From an uncultured bacterium (lineage in GTDB: Bacteria > Muiribacteriota > Ozemobacteria > Ozemobacterales > Ozemobacteraceae): 64,000 nucleotides of DNA. The stretch lies in the NCBI GenBank assembly GCA_937949615.1, contig CALEDQ010000027.1, positions 124,001-188,000 of the forward strand. Direction: 5' to 3'. Under the pieces are notes generated by a model that saw nothing but the letters and a program-made list of their open reading frames with translations, was not told the DNA's origin and did not search any database. Below are positions 42,508-50,849 of the stretch, piece by piece (the first letter of the stretch is position 1; each line of letters opens with the position of its first letter). The position numbers and the translations under genes were made by a program.

Positions 42508-42511
42508 TAAA

Positions 42512-43222
42512 ATGAAGATTTTCGAAGATCAGAAGATTATTGCGGCTTTCTCAGAAGCCTCTGATGGTGATCTGTCGTTTTATAACATGCCCTCAGAGCA
42601 GGTTGCAGAAATCTGGAGAAACCTGCCGGCCGTCGGGGCGAACGCGCTGGCCTGGCCGACTTACGGGCATCAGGTTCACCAGGACCGGGTTTTTCAGGTT
42701 ACTGAGAATACTCCGTTTTTCCTGAGCGAAAAGACCGATGGTCTGATCACCAGTCTGACTGACCGGCCAATCGGCGTGTTTTCGGCAGACTGTCTGCCAC
42801 TTCTCATCTGGTGTGACCAGGCAATTGCAGCTGTTCATGCCGGCTGGCGCAGCGCCTGTATGAATATTGCGGCCCGTGCCGTCGCGCAGTTTTCTGAGCT
42901 GTTTCAGGTCGAGTCTGCACGTTTAAAGGCTCTGATCGGGCCATGTATCGGTCAGTGCTGTCTTGAGATGGGTGACGAGGTTTACCAACAATTCGTCGAT
43001 GCTGATCCTGCCTGGCAGCGGTTTTTCAAGAAAATGGGAAAGTGGCATCTCGATTTGCGCGGTCTCAATCGCTGGCAGCTGCTGCAGGCTGGGCTTTCTG
43101 AAGGCAGTATCACTGATTTTGATCACTGTACTTACTGCAACGACAAACAATTTTTTTCATTCAGGCGGCAACGCCAGCGAAATGGCAGCATGTTTTCTTT
43201 TATTGTCAGGCGGAGCAGATGA
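42512..43222 (+). CDS. pgeF: Peptidoglycan editing factor PgeF (YfiH, laccase-domain family)
   Basis: Copper/zinc-site protein that removes misincorporated amino acids from peptidoglycan precursors; also reported as a purine-nucleoside phosphorylase in some bacteria. The 236 residues contain the metal and active-site segments TYGHQVHQD, VFSADCLPLLI, AAVHAGWRS, IGPCIGQCCLEMG and HCTYCNDKQFFSFRR, which are highly characteristic. It directly follows the exported TPR gene with a 4-base gap. The end precedes an 88-base leader of the FN3 lipoprotein gene. Confidence 0.93.
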   Translation: MKIFEDQKIIAAFSEASDGDLSFYNMPSEQVAEIWRNLPAVGANALAWPTYGHQVHQDRVFQVTENTPFFLSEKTDGLITSLTDRPIGVFSADCLPLLIWCDQAIAAVHAGWRSACMNIAARAVAQFSELFQVESARLKALIGPCIGQCCLEMGDEVYQQFVDADPAWQRFFKKMGKWHLDLRGLNRWQLLQAGLSEGSITDFDHCTYCNDKQFFSFRRQRQRNGSMFSFIVRRSR

Positions 43223-43310
43223 ATTTTCTTATAAAGCTAATAAGTTTCTGCACCTTTGACGATGATTTAGTTGAATATTGTCAAGTTACTCTGAAAAGGA
43301 GATAAACCTT

Positions 43311-45263
43311 ATGTGGAAAAAGGTTGTGCCCAGAAAAGCCGGGCGAAGTTTCATGGCAGTTGCCTTGCTGCTCATGATTTTCACTCTGTTCGGCTGTACT
43401 ACTGGAACCAAGAAAGATCCTGGTCTTACAGACTACGAAGCTCCGAATATTCCGCAGAACATTACTGCGGTTGGTCGTGAGCGTGCCTGTCTTCTCAACT
43501 GGTCAGCAAATACCGAGGCAGATCTGGTTGGTTATAAAATCTACCGTTCTGCCAGCTCAGGCGGCCCGTTTACCCTTATTGCCACCATTGGCACGCAGCC
43601 GGCCCCTTCCTACCTCGACAACGATCAGCAGAATGGTCTTGTGAACGATCAGTATTATTTCTACAAGATTTCTGCTTTCGATACCCAGGGTAAGGAATCA
43701 GACCTTTCACGCACCAATGCAATTCAGGTGCGCGCTGGTCTGCCGACTGAAATGAGACCCCCCAGAGTTGTGAACATCAAGGCAAGAGCTTCTACCGAAG
43801 CAGTTTACGTCGCCTGGGACAAAGTAACCTCAAGCCACATTAAGGGATACAACATATATCGCGGCCTCAGCACCAGTGCCGGTGGCGTTACCTGGGTTTC
43901 ATCAGTGCCCCAGGATACACCGGGTTTCGTCGATACTTCGATCAGCAAATCTTCTGCTGAACAGTATACTTATATTGTCCGCTCCTTCAACGAAAACTAT
44001 ACCGAGAGTGAAAACTCCGACCCAATTCAGGTTACTCTCAAGTCGGGTGACGATACCATTCCGACCTCTCCTTACAACCTGTCTGTGAGCAATGATGTTG
44101 ACCCGGTTATCAGCTGGAGCAAACCGACAGTTAATGAAGACGGTTCAAACATTTTCCAGGGCCAGAATCCGACCCTCGATCTCGACAGTTATCTGATTTT
44201 CCGCGCCAATTCAAACGATGGTCTGTTCTCGCTGATTGGTATCGTCGAAGACAACGGCACCGCCAACCTGACTCAGAGCTTCAAGGATATCAACGGCACT
44301 TCATACAATCTTTTCGCTGTCAGGGTCGTTGACCGCAACGGCAACATCAGCAAGATGAGCTCGATCACTACTCAGGCTTCCGATGCCGATATTCCTGCTG
44401 TGCCTGCCAACGTCAAGGGCTGGTCTTCAAGTGCTACTGAATCAGGGATCAAGCTGGCCTGGGATTCAAGCCGCAACGCTGTCAGCTACAATATTTATTT
44501 CTCAACCGTTGCCGACGGTGGTTATACTAAAATGCTGACCGGTCAGCCGCAGTGGACCGAAGCTTCTCCCTATGTAATCAATGCCTTCCCGAGTTCTTAC
44601 AACCAGAATCCTGACAAGAAAGGTCTCAAACTCGAATTTGGTGTGCCTTACTTCTTCAAAGTTTCTGCGGTAAGCTCATCCGGCAAGGAAAGCGAACTCA
44701 GCCCATATGTCAAAGCTTATCCGGGCGGCATGTTCGTGGCGATTCTCGAAGGCGAAAACCCGAACTGGGAATTTGACGATCAGGCCAACGACAATTTGAA
44801 TCACTTCTATGTCGTTTACAGCTCGAAAGACTACCCCAAGGTCGATTACTTCTCTGGTGCCGGGGTTGCTCTGCTCGTGCCTTCGACCGTAGGTGTGCCC
44901 GGTACTGGTGACCAGTTCAGATATGGTGCCGGAACCCTGTTCTCGTCTGATTATTTCAGATTGCCTGCCCCAAGCACCGGCGCTTATCGCTACAACGTTT
45001 ATGCCTATTACTACCCGCATACCACCAGTGGTAACTGGCGCGTATCGATCCGTGAAAACGGTGTTCTCAGCAGCACTCTGCTGGAAAAGGACATCAGCGG
45101 CTACAGTTCGGTTAATAAAGGTCGAACTTCGCTCGCTCTCGGTCAGATTCAGATCAACGGCGGCCTTTCCGGTATCGATATCGACCTGACTGCTATCAGT
45201 GCAGGTGCCGGTGGCAATGCCACTCTGTTCTTCGACGGTCTGGTGTTTGTGAGAGTAATGTAA
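43311..45263 (+). CDS. Lipoprotein with several fibronectin type III domains
   Basis: Signal peptide with lipobox TLFGC (acylated cysteine near residue 30), then about four fibronectin type III-like domains. Examples are NITAVGRERACLLNWSAN..YKIYRSASSGGPF, then VYVAWDKVTSS..YNIYRG, SPYNLSVSND and VKGWSSSATES..LAWDSSRN..YNIYFST. The last 130 residues form a separate beta domain (ending TLFFDGLVFVRV) that resembles a carbohydrate-binding-type jelly roll, which is inference. AAGGAG precedes the ATG at 43311. It is followed by a very strong terminator. Probable cell-surface binding or adhesion protein; ligand unknown. Confidence 0.83.
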   Translation: MWKKVVPRKAGRSFMAVALLLMIFTLFGCTTGTKKDPGLTDYEAPNIPQNITAVGRERACLLNWSANTEADLVGYKIYRSASSGGPFTLIATIGTQPAPSYLDNDQQNGLVNDQYYFYKISAFDTQGKESDLSRTNAIQVRAGLPTEMRPPRVVNIKARASTEAVYVAWDKVTSSHIKGYNIYRGLSTSAGGVTWVSSVPQDTPGFVDTSISKSSAEQYTYIVRSFNENYTESENSDPIQVTLKSGDDTIPTSPYNLSVSNDVDPVISWSKPTVNEDGSNIFQGQNPTLDLDSYLIFRANSNDGLFSLIGIVEDNGTANLTQSFKDINGTSYNLFAVRVVDRNGNISKMSSITTQASDADIPAVPANVKGWSSSATESGIKLAWDSSRNAVSYNIYFSTVADGGYTKMLTGQPQWTEASPYVINAFPSSYNQNPDKKGLKLEFGVPYFFKVSAVSSSGKESELSPYVKAYPGGMFVAILEGENPNWEFDDQANDNLNHFYVVYSSKDYPKVDYFSGAGVALLVPSTVGVPGTGDQFRYGAGTLFSSDYFRLPAPSTGAYRYNVYAYYYPHTTSGNWRVSIRENGVLSSTLLEKDISGYSSVNKGRTSLALGQIQINGGLSGIDIDLTAISAGAGGNATLFFDGLVFVRVM

Positions 45264-45281
45264 TGTTATTCTGACGGGATT

Positions 45282-45324
45282 AAAAAACCGCCAGTCAGTT
45301 ATATCTGACTGGCGGTTTTTTTTC
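45282..45324 (+). terminator. Strong intrinsic terminator
   Basis: A perfect 17-bp stem (45282-45298 with 45305-45321), 6-base loop and trailing T-run lie 18 bases after the FN3 lipoprotein stop. Confidence 0.95.
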
Positions 45325-45347
45325 GCAAAAATTGCCCGACAGTTTAA

Positions 45348-45376
45348 TTGAATTTGCCTGATACGGATGTTATAAT
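45348..45376 (+). promoter_or_regulatory. Predicted sigma-70 promoter of the SurA-like gene
   Basis: TTGAAT (45348-45353), a 17-base spacer and TATAAT (45371-45376) lie about 25 bases before a GCGGAGG ribosome-binding site and the ATG at 45408. Confidence 0.75.
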
Positions 45377-45407
45377 TTTACCGCACTAAAATCACAGCGG
45401 AGGCATT

Positions 45408-47078
45408 ATGCATCTGAAACATCAGCGCTCAGGCGCTTTGATAATTTTTCTCTTCGTTCTGGCGTCGTTAGTCGCCCCTTCTTTTGCCCAGGAAACCCCT
45501 GCGGCCGCGGCCAAGGGCAATCCTGAAGACGTTCTGGCTGAAGTGGGCAGCGACAAGGTTACCCGTGGCAGTTATGATAAAGAACTGCAGAACGTGATCG
45601 ACAACTCAAATCCTCAGACTGTTGCCAGATTTGCCACTCCAGATGGCCGTCAGGAATTTCTGAATCAGATGGTAGAAGTCAATGTTCTGCAGAAAAAAGC
45701 CGAACAGCTTGGCCTGAACAAAGGCGAAGATTACGAAAAGAATTTCAAGGAAATGGCTTCTTTCAGACTGGCAGCCGAAAGCCTGAATCAGGCCGTCAAA
45801 GCCGTTGAAGTTAAAGAAGAAGAAGTTAAACAGCATTACGAAAAGAACAAAGACAGTTTTGTTGACCCGATTCAGTATCATCTTTTTCAGATCTCGGTTG
45901 ACACTGCTACTAAAGCTGCTGAGTTGAAGAAAGAACTCGATGGCGGCAAATCTTTCGTTGAACTGGCGAAGGCCAATTCCAAAGACGATGCAAAAGACAA
46001 CGGTGGCGACAAGGGCTTCGTCAGTGAAGCTCAGCTCGAACCCGAGATTGTCACAACTCTCAAAGCCCTCAAGGCGGATGAAGTTTCTGCTCCTATCAAA
46101 ATCGATGAAGACCTTCACATTCTTGTAAAATACAGCGAAAAGAAAGAAGGCGGCATTAAGGCTTTCGACGCGGTTTCGGCTCAGATCCGCCGCGATGTGA
46201 CCAATCAGAAGCAGCAGGCAGCCTACAAAGAAGAAATCGAAAAACTCAAAAAAGAAATGGGTTTTGAAATTAATCAGGCAGCTGCCGAAACTCTGCGTAA
46301 AGAATCTCTGTCAGACGAAGAAAAGAATGCGGTTCTCTTTAAAATCGCCGGCAAAGAAATCAAGGTTGCTGAACTCGATGAAGAACTGCAGCAGATTCCG
46401 GCTTTCATTCGCCCTCAGATTCTCGGCGGCGAAGGTCTGAATGATTTCCTTGAAAGATTCTCTGCCCGTTATCTGGCTGCCGCAAGTGCAGAAAAGAATT
46501 TTGCCGCCCTCTCAGAAAAATACCCTGATGTAATCAAAGATGTGGCACGCCGCACCATGATTCACAAACTTCTCTCTGACAAACTCGATGCCATCAAAAT
46601 CGAAGACAAGGATATCGAAGATTTCTATCAGAAGAATCTTGCTCAGTTTGCTGTTCCTGCCCAGATAAAAGCACATCACATTCTGGTCAAGGAAGAAGCC
46701 GAAGCTAAAGAGCTTCTGGCGACTCTTGAAAAAGAACCCAGCAAATTTTCTGACCTCGCCCGTGAAAAATCAACCTGTCCGTCAGGCAAAGAAGGCGGCG
46801 ATCTCGGCTCATTCGGCGAAGGCCAGATGGTGCCTGAATTTGATGCCGCCTGCAAAACTGCTGAAATTGGCAAAGTTGTCGGGCCTGTAAAAACCCAGTT
46901 CGGTTACCATATCATCAGGGTCGATGAACGTCAGCCCGCCGGTAATCGCAAACTCGAAGAAGTAAAAGAGCAGATCAAAGGTCACCTGCTGCCCCAGAAA
47001 CAGCAGGAAGCCTTCAAAGCTTACATTGAAGAACTCAAGAAAGAATTCAGCGTAAAAATTCATCAGGAAAAGCTCTAA
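45408..47078 (+). CDS. SurA/PrsA-type periplasmic peptidyl-prolyl isomerase with two parvulin domains
   Basis: Exported folding chaperone. Signal peptide ending SFA|QE (about residue 27), a SurA-type helical N-domain with chaperone motif VLAEVGSDKVTRGSYDKEL, and a first parvulin-like domain (about 150-245). The first lacks several conserved active-site residues. After a second helical segment comes a canonical parvulin domain (about 420-510) with KAHHILVKEE, EGGDLGSFGEGQMVPEF and GYHIIRVDERQP. At 556 residues it is longer than typical SurA. It would assist outer-membrane or secreted protein folding. It stands alone with its own promoter, 77 bases upstream of rny. Confidence 0.9.
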   Translation: MHLKHQRSGALIIFLFVLASLVAPSFAQETPAAAAKGNPEDVLAEVGSDKVTRGSYDKELQNVIDNSNPQTVARFATPDGRQEFLNQMVEVNVLQKKAEQLGLNKGEDYEKNFKEMASFRLAAESLNQAVKAVEVKEEEVKQHYEKNKDSFVDPIQYHLFQISVDTATKAAELKKELDGGKSFVELAKANSKDDAKDNGGDKGFVSEAQLEPEIVTTLKALKADEVSAPIKIDEDLHILVKYSEKKEGGIKAFDAVSAQIRRDVTNQKQQAAYKEEIEKLKKEMGFEINQAAAETLRKESLSDEEKNAVLFKIAGKEIKVAELDEELQQIPAFIRPQILGGEGLNDFLERFSARYLAAASAEKNFAALSEKYPDVIKDVARRTMIHKLLSDKLDAIKIEDKDIEDFYQKNLAQFAVPAQIKAHHILVKEEAEAKELLATLEKEPSKFSDLAREKSTCPSGKEGGDLGSFGEGQMVPEFDAACKTAEIGKVVGPVKTQFGYHIIRVDERQPAGNRKLEEVKEQIKGHLLPQKQQEAFKAYIEELKKEFSVKIHQEKL

Positions 47079-47155
47079 ATTTCATGCAGAAACCGTCCTT
47101 GACAGTCATCGATGGGCTGTCAAAAAAAATATCCCCAGATTCCAACGGAGGAACC

Positions 47156-48703
47156 ATGCAATACCTGTTATATCTGGTCTTTGCAGGTGTGGGTGCCCTC
47201 ATCGGTTATTTCATTACCAACCATCTGACAAGAAAAAGTGGCGAAGGCATTCTTGCTGAAGCCCGTCAGAAGGAAAAGGAAATTCTTGATGAAGCACGCG
47301 CTTCTGCCCAGACCGAGCTGCAGAAAGCTCAGAAAAAAGCCAAGGAAATAAAGGAAAAGGAGCTCAACGAGAAGAAGAATGCTGACCGCGAACTGCAGAA
47401 GCGTCGGCAGGAACTCGAAAAGCTCGAAACGCACCTGACCAGCCGCATCGAAAAGGTTGACGCCAGGGCCGAGAATCTTGAAAAGCGCGCTGATTCTCTG
47501 CGTGAAAGAGAAAGCGAACTTGACAAGCTCAAGAAAGACAGCATCGAGATCATCGAGCAGCAGAAAAAGGAACTCGAAAGGGTTGCCGGTCTGACACCCG
47601 AGCAGGCACGCGAGCAGCTCATGAAAAAGATCGAAGACGAGCTGCAGTATGAAGTTGCCCTGAAAGTCAACGAAGCTGAACAGAAGATCAAGAGCTCTGC
47701 CGACAAGAAATCGCGCGAAATTCTTGCCACCTCGATTCAGCGCTGTGCGACCGATCATACGATCGATCCGATCGTAACGGTGGTTGAGCTGCCAAGCGAA
47801 GAAATGAAGGGGCGCATTATCGGCCGTGAAGGTCGCAATATTCGCGCTTTCGAAAATCTGACCGGGGTTGACGTCATCATCGACGATACACCTGAAGCGG
47901 TTGTTCTTTCGTCGTTCGATCCGATCAAACGTGAGATTGCCAGGGTCACTCTTGAAAATCTGACTCTCGATGGGCGAATTCACCCGGCAAAAATCGAAGA
48001 AATGTATGAAAAGGCGCAGAAAGAAGTGCATCTGAGAATCAAAGAAGCCGGCGAACAGACGATGCTGGCTCTTGGTATTCAGAGTATTCATCAGGAGCTC
48101 GTCGAAATCGTCGGGCGTCTGAATTACCGAACTTCTTATGGCCAGAACGTTCTGCAGCACTCTATTGAAGTGGCCAATCTGGCCAGCAATCTGGCTGCCG
48201 AAATTGGCGCCGATATCCAGCTGGCCCGCCGCGCCGGTCTGTTGCACGACATCGGCAAGGTTATCGAAAGCGATGAAGGCAACCATGCCAAACTGGGGGC
48301 CGATTTTGCCCGCAAGTATCAGGAATCGGCGAAAGTGGTCAACGCCATTGCTGCTCACCACGAAGACGTGCCGTTCGAAACTCCTGAGGCTGTGCTGATT
48401 GCCGCTGCCGATGCCATTTCGGCTTCACGCCGCGGGGCCCGCAGTGAATCGCTCGAAGCTTATATCAAGCGTCTGGTTGATCTTGAAACCATTGCCAAGA
48501 GCTTCAAGGGTGTCTCTTCGGCTTATGCCATTCAGGCCGGCCGTGAGATCAGAGTCATGGTCAGCCCGGATGAAGTCGATGATGTCACTGCGCCGAAGGT
48601 CTGCCGCGATATCGTCAAGAAGATCGAAAGCGACATGGAATACCCGGGTCAGGTCAAAGTGGTTCTGATTCGCGAAACCAGAAGTGTCGAAGTTGCTCAC
48701 TGA
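47156..48703 (+). CDS. rny: Ribonuclease Y
   Basis: Membrane-anchored endoribonuclease starting mRNA decay. The 515 residues have an N-terminal membrane segment (about 1-20), a long charged coiled coil (about 30-190), a KH RNA-binding domain (about 195-265, GRIIGREGRNIRAFE) and an HD catalytic domain (about 330-425, LLHDIGKV). A conserved C-terminal domain ends the protein. The ATG at 47156 has CGGAGG upstream and puts the membrane segment at the very N-terminus; reading from 47084 adds a non-family extension. It is followed by a terminator hairpin and then ymdB, the same neighbour order as in B. subtilis. Confidence 0.96.
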   Translation: MQYLLYLVFAGVGALIGYFITNHLTRKSGEGILAEARQKEKEILDEARASAQTELQKAQKKAKEIKEKELNEKKNADRELQKRRQELEKLETHLTSRIEKVDARAENLEKRADSLRERESELDKLKKDSIEIIEQQKKELERVAGLTPEQAREQLMKKIEDELQYEVALKVNEAEQKIKSSADKKSREILATSIQRCATDHTIDPIVTVVELPSEEMKGRIIGREGRNIRAFENLTGVDVIIDDTPEAVVLSSFDPIKREIARVTLENLTLDGRIHPAKIEEMYEKAQKEVHLRIKEAGEQTMLALGIQSIHQELVEIVGRLNYRTSYGQNVLQHSIEVANLASNLAAEIGADIQLARRAGLLHDIGKVIESDEGNHAKLGADFARKYQESAKVVNAIAAHHEDVPFETPEAVLIAAADAISASRRGARSESLEAYIKRLVDLETIAKSFKGVSSAYAIQAGREIRVMVSPDEVDDVTAPKVCRDIVKKIESDMEYPGQVKVVLIRETRSVEVAH

Positions 48704-48723
48704 TTCAGACTTTACGAGGTAAC

Positions 48724-48760
48724 AGCTGCCCCGGGGTTGAATTCTTACCCCGGGGCAGCT
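48724..48760 (+). terminator. GC-rich terminator-like hairpin between rny and ymdB
   Basis: Arms GCTGCCCCGGGGT and its complement (about 48725-48737 and 48747-48759) form a 13-bp stem. The following bases are TTATATTTT, which double as the ymdB -10 region. Termination efficiency is uncertain because the T-tract is broken. Confidence 0.7.
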
Positions 48761-48766
48761 TATATT
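48761..48766 (+). promoter_or_regulatory. -10 element of ymdB, candidate leaderless start
   Basis: TATATT at 48761-48766 ends 7 bases before the ATG at 48774. The predicted transcript would have a 1-base leader, and no ribosome-binding site is present. Confidence 0.45.
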
Positions 48767-48773
48767 TTAAGCT

Positions 48774-49547
48774 ATGAAAATTCTTATGATCGGCGACATC
48801 TACGGCAAGACCGGCCGAGATAGCCTGCAGCGCCTGCTGCCGGGGCTTCTTAATCACTATCAGCCGGACTGGGTAATAGCCAATGGCGAAAATGTCACGG
48901 CCGGCAACGGCCTTTCACAGAAACATGCAAATTTTGTCAGGTCATGCGGTGTCGATATTATTACTACCGGCAATCATGTCTTTTCGCGCTCTGACTGGCC
49001 GGAAATGCTGAAAAGCGAATTTGTGCTGCGGCCTCAGAACATCGTTGCCGCCGATTACGGAGTCGGGTGCCGGGTTTTTCGCAAGCCTGGTGTGGGTGAT
49101 CTTGCGGTAATGAACCTGGCCGGCCGGGTATTTATGGATGCGGCATCCTGCCCGTTTGCGGCTTTTGACCGCCTTGCCGGTGAATTGCCGGCAGAAGTGC
49201 CGCTGGTAGTAGATTTTCATGCCGAGGCCACTTCAGAAAAACTTGCTTTTTTCTGGCATGTAAATGGCCGGGCAGCGGTTGCTTACGGCACTCACACCCA
49301 TGTTCAGACTTCTGATGAGCGTATTTTGCCGCATGGCGGTACCGCGGTGATTACAGATATCGGTATGAGCGGGGCAATTGACGGAGTAATCGGGGTTGAC
49401 CGCAATACGGTGACCGGTCGTTTTATCAACGGATTTTCCGACAAGTTTCTTTGTGCTCAGGCTCCTGGTAAGGTCGAGGGGCTGTTTGTCGAACTTGGCG
49501 CTGACCGAAAAACGCAGAAGATCGAGCGCATAAGGGTTGCTGAATAG
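48774..49547 (+). CDS. ymdB: YmdB-type 2',3'-cyclic nucleotide phosphodiesterase
   Basis: Calcineurin-like phosphodiesterase of the YmdB/TIGR00282 family. In B. subtilis it hydrolyses cyclic nucleotides and influences RNase Y-dependent RNA decay and biofilm choice. The 257 residues show metal motifs MIGDIYGKTGR (D8), ANGENVTAGNG, TTGNHVF, VVDFHAEATSEK and YGTHTHVQTSDE. It follows rny, the usual partner, after a hairpin. It is convergent with the thioredoxin-like gene, 3 bases apart. Length and motifs are normal. Confidence 0.94.
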   Translation: MKILMIGDIYGKTGRDSLQRLLPGLLNHYQPDWVIANGENVTAGNGLSQKHANFVRSCGVDIITTGNHVFSRSDWPEMLKSEFVLRPQNIVAADYGVGCRVFRKPGVGDLAVMNLAGRVFMDAASCPFAAFDRLAGELPAEVPLVVDFHAEATSEKLAFFWHVNGRAAVAYGTHTHVQTSDERILPHGGTAVITDIGMSGAIDGVIGVDRNTVTGRFINGFSDKFLCAQAPGKVEGLFVELGADRKTQKIERIRVAE

Positions 49548-49550
49548 GCT

Positions 49551-49898
49551 TTATTCTTTTGCGTTTTCTTCAGTTTTTTTCTGACACATTTTAATAATAT
49601 GGTTTACATAAGACGTCAGAAAATCTTCGGCCTGATACCCGTGCAGATGCTCTACAAGCTCGCCGTCGGCATATAAAAGAGTAGCCGGCAGTGTACGGAC
49701 CTGTAAACGGTCGGCAAGATCACTCTGCTCATCGACATCGATAATTTCGATGCGTATCGAATTCGAGAAGCTGGCGGAGATTTTTTCGATTACCGGTCTC
49801 TGCAGGCCGCATGGTCGGCACCAGGCGGCGGTAAATACGAGCATGGCCGGCTTTTTCCCGGCGATAATGTTCTGGTCAAAGTCTGCAAAAGTTATCAT
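49551..49898 (-). CDS. Thioredoxin-like protein with CRPC active site
   Basis: Thiol-disulfide exchange protein of 115 residues. The active site is WCRPC (C27, C30), differing from the classic WCGPC by Arg for Gly. The cis-proline segment LPATLLYADGE is present. A charged C-terminal extension (KMCQKKTEENAKE) carries an extra cysteine. There is no signal peptide, so it is cytoplasmic. An Arg at this position would alter redox potential or partner choice, which is inference. The start is ATG at 49898 with a weak AGGCAG site. Confidence 0.88.
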   Translation of the reverse strand: MITFADFDQNIIAGKKPAMLVFTAAWCRPCGLQRPVIEKISASFSNSIRIEIIDVDEQSDLADRLQVRTLPATLLYADGELVEHLHGYQAEDFLTSYVNHIIKMCQKKTEENAKE

Positions 49899-49935
49899 GT
49901 CTGTCTGCCTGTGCGATAAATCTGGTAATTTGAGT

Positions 49936-49964
49936 TTGTTTACCAGCTCAAGATACTGTATAAT
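49936..49964 (+). promoter_or_regulatory. Predicted promoter of the 50010-60168 gene run
   Basis: TTGTTT (49936-49941), a 17-base spacer and TATAAT (49959-49964) precede the TTG start at 50010 by about 45 bases, with GGAG as ribosome-binding site. This is the only good promoter I see before the long co-directional series. Confidence 0.6.
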
Positions 49965-50009
49965 ACCAGACGGTCGGTTAAAAATCGACTGTAAAAACGG
50001 AGATGGATA

Positions 50010-50849
50010 TTGTTTCTTCTGCAGCTTATTGAAGCCCTTCGCAAAGTTTTACAGGGGTCAGGTGTCCCTGAAATATTGCCTTTTCCTGCACCGCTTGCCG
50101 AGCCGTGGTGTCATCCCGACATTTTTCTTGCCATGACCGGCAGTGGGGTAAAAAACTGTTTTGTTCTGCAGAATGTGGCGATCCGCCCGGCTTTTCTGAG
50201 CGATTCTACCACGCATGGGCCCGATATGATCTGGGTGTCTGGAGTTGGTCGAAACGTGCCTGATGAAAAGGTTTTTGCGGTTCTGGCAGCAATCAAGAAT
50301 GAGCTGCTGCCAGAAAACGAATCGGCAGTGTTTTCGCTCGCCGCTGATTCACGCCGACGTTTCTGCTGTTCTGAGACCGGTGCCACCTGGAAAATTCTTT
50401 TCTGTGGTGTTGAATGTGGTCGCCTGTTTATCTATTCATCTTTGCCTGGCTGCCACCTTCAGGATAAGCCGGCTACCGTCGTTAGTCTGAATCTCAGAAA
50501 GCTGTCGCGGCTCGTTTCTGAGCAGCTTACCGAATCACCCGACTGGACCGAAAACGTGCCTTTCTCTTCTCTACTGGCTAATTACGCCTGGACTCCATCT
50601 CTCAGAACCGCTGACGCAGCCATGGTTAAAGAAGAGCTGCTTCATGATCCGTCTGGGGGCAATTCAGACCAGGAAAAATTCTGCCGCCTGCTTGGCGCTT
50701 ATAATCAGCATTTATGGCTGATCTCCGAAGACCAGGAACTGCAGATTGAATGCAATCGCCGTTTGCAGAAGCTGCTGGAGACTATGCAGAAAGCTGCGCA
50801 GAAGACTGCTGCAGAAACGAGCCGGCCCGGAGCGTCAGATGTGCAGTAA
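50010..50849 (+). CDS. Hypothetical protein, first gene of the envelope/signalling run
   Basis: I do not recognise this 279-residue protein. There is no signal peptide, membrane segment or catalytic motif. The middle (about 60-160) is mixed alpha/beta with several cysteines, and the last 45 residues are helical and charged, a likely coiled coil. The start is TTG at 50010, since GGAG lies 7 bases upstream and no in-frame ATG gives a better fit. Its stop overlaps the LolA-like gene by 11 bases, indicating coupling, so it may act with that lipoprotein-transport-like protein. Confidence 0.65.
   Translation: MFLLQLIEALRKVLQGSGVPEILPFPAPLAEPWCHPDIFLAMTGSGVKNCFVLQNVAIRPAFLSDSTTHGPDMIWVSGVGRNVPDEKVFAVLAAIKNELLPENESAVFSLAADSRRRFCCSETGATWKILFCGVECGRLFIYSSLPGCHLQDKPATVVSLNLRKLSRLVSEQLTESPDWTENVPFSSLLANYAWTPSLRTADAAMVKEELLHDPSGGNSDQEKFCRLLGAYNQHLWLISEDQELQIECNRRLQKLLETMQKAAQKTAAETSRPGASDVQ

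Noticed and set aside
47099..47123. Inverted repeat upstream of rny as a terminator of the SurA-like gene
   Set aside because: A 7-bp stem is followed by A residues rather than T residues on the plus strand, so termination is unlikely.
47168..48361. 397-codon open frame on the minus strand opposite rny
   Set aside because: It is an antisense reading of a strongly supported RNase Y gene, with Phe/Leu-rich sequence typical of a reversed coding strand and no family motif.
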